DNA of 14,612 nucleotides from positions 3,902 to 18,513 of the forward strand of contig MFOZ01000022.1 of the NCBI GenBank assembly GCA_001784055.1. The letters are read 5' to 3'. Every line of letters starts with the position of its first letter. Position 1 is the first letter of the stretch. The stretch is from Candidatus Levybacteria bacterium RIFCSPLOWO2_01_FULL_42_15. GTDB taxonomy: Bacteria; Patescibacteriota; Microgenomatia; Levybacterales; UBA12049. The translations under genes were made by a program, and so were the position numbers. The notes under the pieces were generated by a model. The model worked only from the letters and a program-made list of their open reading frames with translations. It did not search any database and was not told the DNA's origin. Below, in pieces: positions 7,583-13,561 of the stretch.

Positions 7583-9514
7583 ATGGTGAAGCTAATGAGA
7601 CAAATTCGGGGGCAGTCACTGATTGAGCTTTTGGTGACAATTGCTTTAGTATCTATTCTTTTGCCGGCACTGCTTACCGGGTTTTTCTCATCAAGAATGA
7701 ATCGAGCCCAGCAAAATCAGCGTTTACAAGCAGAAGGATATCTAAAAGAAGCACAGGAGGCGCTACGAAGCATCAGGGAAAAAGATTGGACAACGCTTGC
7801 AGTCAACGGGACATACCATCCTATTGTATCCGGATCCAGTTGGGCACTTGCCTCGGGGGAAGAGCAATTAAATAACGGTGCGTTAATCCGACAAATTATT
7901 ATTAGTGATGTATTTCGAGATGTAAATGGAACAATTGTTTCAAGCGGAGGTACAATCGATCCGTCTACAAAAAAAATTGTGATATCTGCTTCATGGACAA
8001 GTCCAATTGCCTACGCCGTTTCATCAGCTCTTTATGTAACCCGATATGCAAATAAAGTTTATCTGGAGACTACTCAAGCGGATTTTCAAGCTGGTACAAA
8101 AAGTGGAGTTACCGTGACAAATACTTCCGGAGGAGAAGTAACATTGGGTGCTGGGGGTGGTGGAGATTGGTGTTCTCCAAGTTCTTCGATCCTTGAACAG
8201 CTAGATTTGCCAAAAAGTGGCAAGGCTACCTCAGTGGTTGCTATTTTTGGTGAAGCTTTTGCGGGAACCGGTGAAAATTCATCGGGAGAGTCATTTGCTG
8301 ACATTTTTATAGCAGATACTAACCCTCCAGATGCCTCTATTTACGGAACAATTGATGGTTACAAAACTAATGATATTTTTGGCGAAGCAGATTACGGTTA
8401 TATTGCAACTGATAATAATCACAAAGAAGTAATTATTCTTAGGACATCAAGTCTGCCATTAATAGAATATGGTTATTTTAACTCGCCTGGTAATGAATTT
8501 GGCGAAAGTGTTTTTGTTGCAAATAATGTTGGATATGTTGTGGTAAAAAATAAACTATACAATTTCGATCTCTCAAGTAAATCTGGTTCTCGTCCTATTT
8601 TAGATTCAAACGGCGTAACATTAAGCAAAGAAGGAACATCAGTATATATTATTGGCAGTTATGCATATGTCTCTATTAAAGGAAGCAATGATGTGCAGTT
8701 GGACATTATTGATATCAGCAATCCATCTAATATGGTTAAGGTGGGAAGTGCAGATGTAAATAATCAATCAGCTCAGGATGTGTTTGTAAATCAAACGGGA
8801 ACTCGAGCATATATAGTTACTAATGCTACGTCACCAGATGAAAAAGAGTTTCATATTGTAAATATAGAAAATAAAAATAGTCCTGTAAAAATAGGATCTG
8901 GTTACTATACAAATGGCATGAGTCCGGAAGCTGTTGAGGTTGTTCCTGGAAATAAAGCTATTGTTGTTGGTCAAGGTGGAGAAGAGTATCAAGTAGTAAA
9001 TATTTCAAATGAATTATCTCTTGTACGATGTGGAGGTTTACAGATCGATTCTGGAATTTTTGATAGTGCCTCATTTTTAGAGCCGGATAACGATGCATAT
9101 AGCTATATTGTTACGGGGGACGCATCCTCTGAATTTAAAATTATTGAAGGAGGACCTGGGGAGCAACTTGCTTTAACCGGAACTTTTGAATCGCAAACAT
9201 TCGACGCCAGCTCAGAAGCTGCTTTTAATAGATTTGCTATAAATGTTGCGAAACCATCTTTAACAGATATTACTTTTCAAATAGCCATAGCCCACGCAGT
9301 TTCGGGTTCCTGCAGCGGGGTTTCCTACGCATTTGTAGGTCCCGACGGAACTGCAAATACTAAATTTGCAACGGGAAGTGCCATCCCGTTGAGCGTTGAT
9401 AATATTGGTTTTGAAAATCCCGGTCGATGCATGCGATATAAAGCATTTCTTGATACAACAGATCAGGATCAATCACCGGTTCTTTACGATATAAATTTTA
9501 ACTATTCACCATGA
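7583..9514 (+). CDS. Giant GspI-like prepilin with LVIVD-type beta-propeller
   Basis: 643 residues from ATG 7583 (647 from ATG 7571, which lacks a Shine-Dalgarno). Positions below use the 7571 numbering. The prepilin signal cleaves after G14: QSLIELLVTIALVSILL with Glu at +5. A pilin stalk domain runs to about 180, then a Gly-rich linker and C201. About 220-530 holds six repeats of 'AYVxxx...hxIIDISNPSxxxxVGS' style (clearest at 365-393 and 413-443), matching LVIVD-type propeller blades. A C-terminal beta-sandwich (about 535-647) has ITFQIA, FVGPDGT and RYKAFLDTTD, a pattern I associate with surface proteins of related bacteria. C581 and C619 could form a disulfide. Ordinary minor pilins are 130-200 residues, so this is a pilin fused to a large ectodomain, probably exposed at the pilus tip. 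An adhesin role, by analogy with PilY1, is inference. Its stop overlaps the next start (ATGA). Confidence 0.85.
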   Translation: MVKLMRQIRGQSLIELLVTIALVSILLPALLTGFFSSRMNRAQQNQRLQAEGYLKEAQEALRSIREKDWTTLAVNGTYHPIVSGSSWALASGEEQLNNGALIRQIIISDVFRDVNGTIVSSGGTIDPSTKKIVISASWTSPIAYAVSSALYVTRYANKVYLETTQADFQAGTKSGVTVTNTSGGEVTLGAGGGGDWCSPSSSILEQLDLPKSGKATSVVAIFGEAFAGTGENSSGESFADIFIADTNPPDASIYGTIDGYKTNDIFGEADYGYIATDNNHKEVIILRTSSLPLIEYGYFNSPGNEFGESVFVANNVGYVVVKNKLYNFDLSSKSGSRPILDSNGVTLSKEGTSVYIIGSYAYVSIKGSNDVQLDIIDISNPSNMVKVGSADVNNQSAQDVFVNQTGTRAYIVTNATSPDEKEFHIVNIENKNSPVKIGSGYYTNGMSPEAVEVVPGNKAIVVGQGGEEYQVVNISNELSLVRCGGLQIDSGIFDSASFLEPDNDAYSYIVTGDASSEFKIIEGGPGEQLALTGTFESQTFDASSEAAFNRFAINVAKPSLTDITFQIAIAHAVSGSCSGVSYAFVGPDGTANTKFATGSAIPLSVDNIGFENPGRCMRYKAFLDTTDQDQSPVLYDINFNYSP

Positions 9515-10011
9515 AGAAAAAAAACTGGACAAGCGGTTTTACTATTGTAGAACTGCTTCTTTACATGGGTATTTTTGCGATACTATTGATTGTATTGTTT
9601 CAAATATTTACTTCCATTATTGATGTTCAGCTTGAGTCTGGGGCAACCGCAAGCGTTGCTCAAGACGGAAGATTTTTGCTGGTTAGATTGGCTTATGATA
9701 TCTCACAAGCGCAGGCAGTAACAAACCCATCCTCTTTGGGTGCTCAAGCATCCTCATTGCAGGTAACTATAAATGGAACAACGCTTACCTATAGCGTTAC
9801 GGATGGGATTCTTAATCTGACTAATGGGAGTACCAACATAACTAACGCACTTACAAGTATCGATACTACGATTTCTAACCTTCGTTTTACCCGTTTAGGG
9901 AATCCTGCGGGGAAAGATACCGTTCAGGTTGCATTTACTCTTAGGAGTAGAACAGTAAAACAGGGTGGAACAGAATCGCAGGTATTTCAAACTACCGTAG
10001 GATTGAGGTAG
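9511..10011 (+). CDS. Minor prepilin, GspJ/PilW-like
   Basis: A 166-residue prepilin. Cleavage is predicted after G9, giving mature FTIVELLLYMGIFAILL with Glu at +5 and a continuous hydrophobic helix. The body has the VAQDGRFLLVRLAYDISQA segment and the TVQVAFTLRSR strand near the C-terminus, typical of PulJ/PilW-type pseudopilins. Its ATG overlaps the stop of the giant prepilin gene (ATGA) and no Shine-Dalgarno is visible, so translation is probably coupled. It is third of four consecutive prepilins; in type II secretion, GspI and GspJ pair directly and cap the pseudopilus with GspK. J identity comes from order, size and the D-R-x-x-x-R-L-x-x-D pattern after the helix. Confidence 0.85.
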   Translation: MKKKNWTSGFTIVELLLYMGIFAILLIVLFQIFTSIIDVQLESGATASVAQDGRFLLVRLAYDISQAQAVTNPSSLGAQASSLQVTINGTTLTYSVTDGILNLTNGSTNITNALTSIDTTISNLRFTRLGNPAGKDTVQVAFTLRSRTVKQGGTESQVFQTTVGLR

Positions 10012-10017
10012 AACAAT

Positions 10018-10377
10018 ATGAAGCAAAGAGGACAAGCTTTAGTAACTATGTTATTTTTTATGGTAATTGGCATTACTGTTACATTTGCTGCCACAATTAT
10101 TCTTTTGGTAAATGCGACAGCAGGAAGCGAAGTAGAACAAGGAGAAATAGTATACGAAGCAGCAGAAAGTGGCATAGAAAATGCCCTGCTTCGTCTTATT
10201 CGCAGCCCCAGTTACTCTGGAGAGACACTTTCTGTTGGAGGTGCAACAGTAGTCGTTCAAGTTGTTAACGGAGTAATTACTGCAACGGCAACAACAAATA
10301 ACTCAATAAGGAAAATACAAGCTCAAACAGTGTATAATAACAATGTCCTAGTAATTTCTTCGTGGAAGGAGATATAA
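10018..10377 (+). CDS. Minor pilin, GspK/PilX-like, lacking Glu+5
   Basis: A 119-residue pilin-like protein. A short leader MKQRG would be cleaved after G5, leaving QALVTMLFFMVIGITVTFAA with Thr at +5 instead of Glu. Loss of this Glu is a hallmark of GspK and common in PilX, the subunits that sit at the very tip because they cannot neutralise the N-terminus of a preceding subunit. The AAESGIENALLRLIR segment (about 47-62) after the helix is the typical PilX/GspK 'AESGxexA' motif. The body is very short for GspK (usually about 300 residues), so the large domain is absent; here bulk is on the I-like neighbour instead. GAGG lies nine bases before ATG. It ends two bases before the next gene. Confidence 0.82.
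   Translation: MKQRGQALVTMLFFMVIGITVTFAATIILLVNATAGSEVEQGEIVYEAAESGIENALLRLIRSPSYSGETLSVGGATVVVQVVNGVITATATTNNSIRKIQAQTVYNNNVLVISSWKEI
10366..10373 (+). promoter_or_regulatory. Shine-Dalgarno setting the start of the PilM/GspL-like gene
   Basis: AAGGAGAT (10366-10373) lies six to eight bases before ATG 10380. The in-frame GTG at 10362 overlaps this site and lies inside the preceding gene, so ATG 10380 is the better start. Confidence 0.7.
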
Positions 10378-10379
10378 AA

Positions 10380-11066
10380 ATGCAAGAAGGAAAAAAAACA
10401 GTAGCAGTACTGTATATTGAGCCAACACAAGCATATCTATATGGAAGCAATATTACCAATTATCTTCTTCTTAAGTTCCCGCCGGATGTGGTAAGTGATC
10501 AAGAGATTGTAGATTTAGAAAATTTTTCTAAGCTTTTCTGGGAATTTTTTCAACAACATCAAGTTACCCCTTCACATATACTGATTCTATTGTCAACAGG
10601 ACTCACTTTTGAAAAAGAATTTCCCGACACCCTTTCTTCTATTGATGTTGATAAAGATATTAAGGAATTTATTGATACAGTACCTTTTGATGAAATCGTG
10701 AGTAATATATATAAACTGAATAAAAAAGAAAAGGTAGTTGCGATAAATAAGAAGTTGTGTGACGAAATTTTATCAATTTTAGGAAAATTGCAGTTTCAAG
10801 TTATTGCATTTGTTCCAGAATCGATTGCCCATGAGGTGGTTAGTGAACTTGCAAATAATCTTGATTTGAGTGTTCTCTTGAGTAACGCGGATTATTTAAA
10901 ACAATATTCACTTTTAAAAACAGAGAATACGGAGATGTATAAGACTACTGGTAAGAAAAAAACAGAGAAGAAACGATTAATATTTCTTGGGGGCGTCTTT
11001 TTTATTTTACTTGCGATTCTCATGGTGCTTCTTATTGGTAATGTGCCTTCAAATCTAAGGCAATGA
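10380..11066 (+). CDS. Bitopic PilM/GspL-like pilus accessory protein
   Basis: 228 residues from ATG 10380. Residues 1-190 are a predicted cytoplasmic alpha/beta domain with segments reminiscent of PilM: KTVAVLYIEPTQAYLYG at the N-terminus, a 'PPDVVSDQEIVD' stretch (34-45), and VVAINKKLCDEILSILGK then VIAFVPESIA (119-150). A Lys-rich stretch (192-199) precedes one membrane helix (200-219) and a nine-residue exterior tail. GspL has this layout (PilM-like cytoplasmic part plus membrane helix), but also a periplasmic domain that is missing here. The usual actin-like phosphate-binding D-x-G is not seen, so nucleotide binding is doubtful. Its position after the K-like gene matches gspL after gspK. 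Family assignment is by pattern and position only. It is the last gene of the operon, and no terminator is evident before the pilin promoter. Confidence 0.6.
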   Translation: MQEGKKTVAVLYIEPTQAYLYGSNITNYLLLKFPPDVVSDQEIVDLENFSKLFWEFFQQHQVTPSHILILLSTGLTFEKEFPDTLSSIDVDKDIKEFIDTVPFDEIVSNIYKLNKKEKVVAINKKLCDEILSILGKLQFQVIAFVPESIAHEVVSELANNLDLSVLLSNADYLKQYSLLKTENTEMYKTTGKKKTEKKRLIFLGGVFFILLAILMVLLIGNVPSNLRQ

Positions 11067-11101
11067 AAAGCTATAAGGTATTTTAAGCACAAAAATGGCT
11101 A

Positions 11102-11131
11102 TTGACAAGAGGATTTTTTATGTGTTACGGT
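11102..11131 (+). promoter_or_regulatory. Separate promoter of the major pilin
   Basis: A perfect TTGACA (11102-11107) is followed after 18 bases by TACGGT (11126-11131), preceded by TGTGT, an extended -10 in the same style as secA and pilB. Transcription would begin near 11138, about five bases before ATG 11143. No Shine-Dalgarno is present. An own promoter fits the high output a major fibre subunit needs. Confidence 0.55.
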
Positions 11132-11142
11132 AATATATATAC

Positions 11143-11604
11143 ATGAACTGCCCAACTTCTGTAAAAAAACAACGTGGGTTTACTCTTATTGAACTTTTAG
11201 TTGTTATTGGAATTTTAGCAATACTTCTTTCAATTGTTTTAATTGCTATTAATCCTGCAAGGCAATTCGGGCAAGCAAATAATACCAAGAGAAGAAGTGA
11301 TACCACGGCAATTCTTAATGCAATAGGAGCTTATGCGGCCGATAACAAAGGAAATTTGCCATCAGGCATTCCAGCCACAGCAGCAACTATCACCGATGGT
11401 ACAGGAGGAGCTAATGTTTGTTCAGCCTTGATGCCTACTTATATTTCTGCTCTCCCCGCAGACCCAGCAGTGAATAATGGGGTAGCTATAACGACTTGTA
11501 CTTCGTATAGCGCAGGATACACAGTTGTTAAAGATGCAAATAACAGGGTAACTGTTGCTGCTCCAAGTGCGGAAAATAGCGAAACGATTTCAGTAACTCG
11601 CTAA
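11143..11604 (+). CDS. Major type IV pilin, GspG/PilA-like
   Basis: A 153-residue prepilin and probably the main fibre subunit. The leader ends RG (cleavage after G12). The mature N-terminus FTLIELLVVIGILAILLSIVL is the canonical type IV pilin helix with Glu at +5. It continues into INPARQFGQANNTKRRSDTTAILNAI, a helix signature seen in major pilins of Patescibacteria, and a small globular domain. Two cysteines (C93 in ANVCSAL and C117 in ITTCTSY, approximate numbering) could form the usual C-terminal disulfide loop. It is outside the H-I-J-K operon with its own promoter, whereas gspG normally precedes gspH. A small membrane protein gene follows 18 bases after its stop and may be cotranscribed. 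Confidence 0.92.
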   Translation: MNCPTSVKKQRGFTLIELLVVIGILAILLSIVLIAINPARQFGQANNTKRRSDTTAILNAIGAYAADNKGNLPSGIPATAATITDGTGGANVCSALMPTYISALPADPAVNNGVAITTCTSYSAGYTVVKDANNRVTVAAPSAENSETISVTR

Positions 11605-11622
11605 CCCCATTCAAAGGGAATC

Positions 11623-11865
11623 ATGAAAAAGCACAAAAACTCAAGAAAGGTTTCTCATGGAAAACCTCATATGGATTCCGCTCGTTCAGTCCTTTCGCTT
11701 CTTATTGTTTTGATTGCATTTTCTCTGTTTCTTCTCTTTAAAGAATATCAACAGCAAATTTTTATTTCCCAATCATTTAATCTTTTCATAGTGCTTACTA
11801 CCATCTGCATGGGACTCTTAGTCCTTCTTCTTTTTCTCATTAATTCGGGCAAAGCAAAAAGATAA
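11623..11865 (+). CDS. Small two-helix membrane protein of unknown function
   Basis: 80 residues, with a basic cytoplasmic N-terminus (KKHKNSRKVSHGK) and two hydrophobic helices at about 24-41 and 53-74. A short charged hinge (KEYQQQ) separates them and a basic tail (GKAKR) ends the protein. Both termini are probably cytoplasmic. The gene starts 18 bases after the pilin stop with only a weak AAGGGA upstream, so it likely depends on read-through from the pilin promoter. An in-frame ATG at 11671 could shorten it by 16 residues but would remove the basic N-terminus. I recognise no family. Its place next to the pilin suggests, without proving, a pilus or envelope role. Confidence 0.6.
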   Translation: MKKHKNSRKVSHGKPHMDSARSVLSLLIVLIAFSLFLLFKEYQQQIFISQSFNLFIVLTTICMGLLVLLLFLINSGKAKR

Positions 11866-11901
11866 ATCATCTCCCAGAGAAACTTATTAAAAGTTTTAGA
11901 T

Positions 11902-11931
11902 TTGACAGCAAAAAGGAAATATCGCTATTAT
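11902..11931 (+). promoter_or_regulatory. Strong consensus promoter with leaderless start
   Basis: TTGACA (11902-11907), an 18-base spacer, and TATTAT (11926-11931; 5 of 6). The start codon at 11939 lies eight bases past the hexamer, so transcription begins at or one base before ATG. No Shine-Dalgarno precedes the gene. This is the cleanest promoter in the window. Confidence 0.72.
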
Positions 11932-11938
11932 CAAGAAG

Positions 11939-12820
11939 ATGTATAGTACGTCCAGGCATTTTACCCGTCTTCATAAAAAATGGACTTCACGGCACCGTAC
12001 TCTTAAGGAAGCACTCTGGCGTAAGCACAAAGAATCGCTACAGTGGGCTTCCTCAAAAATTCCTAAAGAAAAGCTCGTTGCCGGGTCATTAGGGCTCCTG
12101 CTTCTTGCCGCGCCTTCGCACTTTTCTCTTCCTACCCCTCGCCTTGGGATTCCCGCTCAAAGCATTGCGCAAGAGCTTGATACAAAAATCCGCCTTATGC
12201 TATCTCTTAAAAACAAGGTTCCTCAGGATGTTCGGCCCTTGACTGATGCGGAAGAACAAGAAGTTGGAGAGGTCTTATCAAGAGAGTTTGGGTTTCGGGT
12301 GATAACGCAACTGAAAGGGATACGCTTGAACAGAAGCTATGGGTATATTGGGCAAGAACAACACCTAGCGCGGTTTCCGGGAGATGGGATACCTATCCAT
12401 TTTGACAGCGAGGAGCAAGCTCGTCTCTACGGAAAATACGGCATAGCGCCCGGGCTTGGCGCATGGGGGTATTTTGCCCCGTCCTATGGAGCTCTTACCC
12501 AACAAGATAAAGAGAGAGAAAGGTACTATATTGCCGTCCAAACGTTTTTGGCTCCAGGGTATAATGAGCATGTAGCAGAATACCGAGATTTTTTTAAATA
12601 TAGAAAGATGTTGGTGGTGAATCCTCAAAACGGAAAAGCGATCGTTGCGGCAGTTGCCGATGCGGGTCCTGCGCAATGGACAGGGAAACACCTAGGAGGA
12701 TCTCCGGAGGTAATGGGCTATCTGGAGCGTTATGACGGCTCCCAGAAGGGATCCGTACTCTATTTCTTTATAGATGATCCACAGGATAGTATACCGTTAG
12801 GTCCGATTGAGGTACAATAA
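11939..12820 (+). CDS. Membrane-anchored envelope protein with possible double-psi beta-barrel
   Basis: 293 residues. A very basic N-terminus (1-45) precedes one short hydrophobic segment (about 46-60, LVAGSLGLLLLAA), a signal or anchor. A helical region with LTDAEEQEVGEVLSREFG (101-118) follows. The C-terminal half (about 135-293) is Gly/Pro/Tyr-rich. Residues 224-260 (MLVVNPQNGKAIVAAVADAGP onward, then SPEVMGYL) resemble the RlpA/expansin-type core 'VTNxxNGxxVVVRVxDRGP...DLSxAA', with D241 at the catalytic Asp position of RlpA-like and MltA-like barrels. PLGPI closes the domain. This suggests peptidoglycan binding or cleavage outside the membrane, but Arg of DRGP is Ala here and the match is by eye. 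I take it to be a conserved Patescibacteria protein of unknown function. It has its own strong promoter and no Shine-Dalgarno. Confidence 0.7.
   Translation: MYSTSRHFTRLHKKWTSRHRTLKEALWRKHKESLQWASSKIPKEKLVAGSLGLLLLAAPSHFSLPTPRLGIPAQSIAQELDTKIRLMLSLKNKVPQDVRPLTDAEEQEVGEVLSREFGFRVITQLKGIRLNRSYGYIGQEQHLARFPGDGIPIHFDSEEQARLYGKYGIAPGLGAWGYFAPSYGALTQQDKERERYYIAVQTFLAPGYNEHVAEYRDFFKYRKMLVVNPQNGKAIVAAVADAGPAQWTGKHLGGSPEVMGYLERYDGSQKGSVLYFFIDDPQDSIPLGPIEVQ
12813..12818 (+). promoter_or_regulatory. Possible -10 for the 12825 gene
   Basis: TACAAT (5 of 6 to TATAAT) ends six bases before ATG 12825, the same spacing as at secA, and overlaps the end of the upstream gene. No -35 is visible. GAGG (12809-12812) could instead act as a distant (12-base) Shine-Dalgarno in a transcript from 11902. 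Confidence 0.3.
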
Positions 12821-12824
12821 TAGC

Positions 12825-13154
12825 ATGGGTAAGCATTTTTATAGTCATCTTATCGAAACGTCTGTATTAAGTCTTGAACTCGGAGATATGCATCTTAGTC
12901 GACAGGAGCGGTTAGATCTCATCGCGTTGGTTGAATCCAATCTTCACCACGTCATTCTGGATGCGATTTTATCAGAACTTCCGGAAGAAGATAAAAAAAC
13001 GTTTTTGCTCCATATTGCGCACGATGATCACGATACAACATGGGAATTCTTAAAAAATAAGATTGAAAATATTGAGGAAAAAATTAAAAAGACCGCGCAA
13101 GAGCTTAAAAAAGAACTGCATCGGGATATAAAAGAGGCAAGAGGGCGTTCTTAA
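12825..13154 (+). CDS. Small helical conserved hypothetical protein
   Basis: 109 residues from ATG 12825; an upstream in-frame TTG at 12807 lies inside the preceding gene and is less likely. The protein is almost all helix. Residues 25-60 (SRQERLDLIALVESNLHH, then LSELPEEDKKTFLLHI) look like the compact helical domain found in several uncharacterised Patescibacteria proteins. An acidic/His patch HDDHD (about 68-72) follows, then a highly charged, coiled-coil-like tail (74-109, ENIEEKIKKTAQELKKEL). There is no signal or membrane segment, so it is probably cytoplasmic. Start and upstream stop are four bases apart, so cotranscription with the 11939 gene is possible. Downstream lies a convergent gene 14 bases away. 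I cannot assign a function. Confidence 0.68.
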   Translation: MGKHFYSHLIETSVLSLELGDMHLSRQERLDLIALVESNLHHVILDAILSELPEEDKKTFLLHIAHDDHDTTWEFLKNKIENIEEKIKKTAQELKKELHRDIKEARGRS

Positions 13155-13168
13155 GATCAATCACGTCC

Positions 13169-13504
13169 TTATCGCTTTTCTTTTTTATTGCGCTCACCAA
13201 TTGTTTTTAGCTTATCCGAAATTGCTCTTTCAATATCAACTCCCGCAACGGTTGCAAGCTGTAGTGTGGTAAGAATCACATCTGCAAACTCTTGATACAT
13301 GTTTCTTTTGTCAAAGTGCTCAAGCTTGGCTCTTCTTTGGAGTTTGAGAATCCCCAAAATGTCATTACACAGCTCTCCTACTTCTTCATTTAATTTTACT
13401 GTTTTTGTCAAAATTTCTTTTTCGGCAGGCGTATACAACTTATATCGAGGATTTGTTTGTTCATTAAGAATCCTAGCTTTCTCCTGGAGATTTTTTAAGT
13501 TCAT
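13169..13504 (-). CDS. MazG-like nucleotide pyrophosphohydrolase
   Basis: 111 residues, the size of a single-domain MazG/dCTPase-family enzyme. These all-alpha proteins hydrolyse NTPs or dNTPs to the monophosphate and pyrophosphate with Mg2+, for house-cleaning or pool control. The metal-binding signature is present: E40-E41-x-x-E44 in KLNEEVGELCNDI, and E72-x-x-D75 in YQEFADVILTTLQLATVAGVD. The C-terminal helix is IERAISDKLKTIGERNKK. The substrate cannot be read from the sequence. It lies on the opposite strand, convergent with the 12825 gene (14-base gap) and divergent from the transketolase gene, with only 57 bases between the two starts. A TATACT hexamer ends seven bases before its ATG, and there is no Shine-Dalgarno, so the mRNA is probably leaderless. 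Confidence 0.85.
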   Translation of the reverse strand: MNLKNLQEKARILNEQTNPRYKLYTPAEKEILTKTVKLNEEVGELCNDILGILKLQRRAKLEHFDKRNMYQEFADVILTTLQLATVAGVDIERAISDKLKTIGERNKKEKR

Positions 13505-13511
13505 CAGCTAC

Positions 13512-13541
13512 AGTATATCAACAGTTGCTTTTAGTTTGCAA
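13512..13541 (-). promoter_or_regulatory. Promoter of the MazG-like gene
   Basis: On the minus strand: TTGCAA (13541-13536), 18-base spacer, TATACT (13517-13512), seven bases, ATG (13504). The -10 matches 5 of 6 and the -35 4 of 6. It is interleaved with the transketolase promoter on the other strand. Confidence 0.55.
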
Positions 13542-13554
13542 TCAGCTCTACAAT
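13525..13554 (+). promoter_or_regulatory. Promoter of the transketolase gene
   Basis: TTGCTT (13525-13530; 3 of 6), 18-base spacer, TACAAT (13549-13554; 5 of 6), seven bases, then GTG 13562. No Shine-Dalgarno. The layout implies a leaderless GTG-initiated message. It overlaps the divergent promoter almost completely. Confidence 0.5.
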
Positions 13555-13561
13555 AGTCAAA

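Noticed and set aside
11880..11897. Possible terminator AAACTT-ATTAA-AAGTTT followed by T
   Set aside because: Almost all A-T six-pair stem with a very short T-run; too weak to call.
13299..13556. Plus-strand open frame of 85 codons over the MazG-like gene
   Set aside because: Antisense of the conserved EExxE/ExxD coding region; hydrophobic composition is a by-product.
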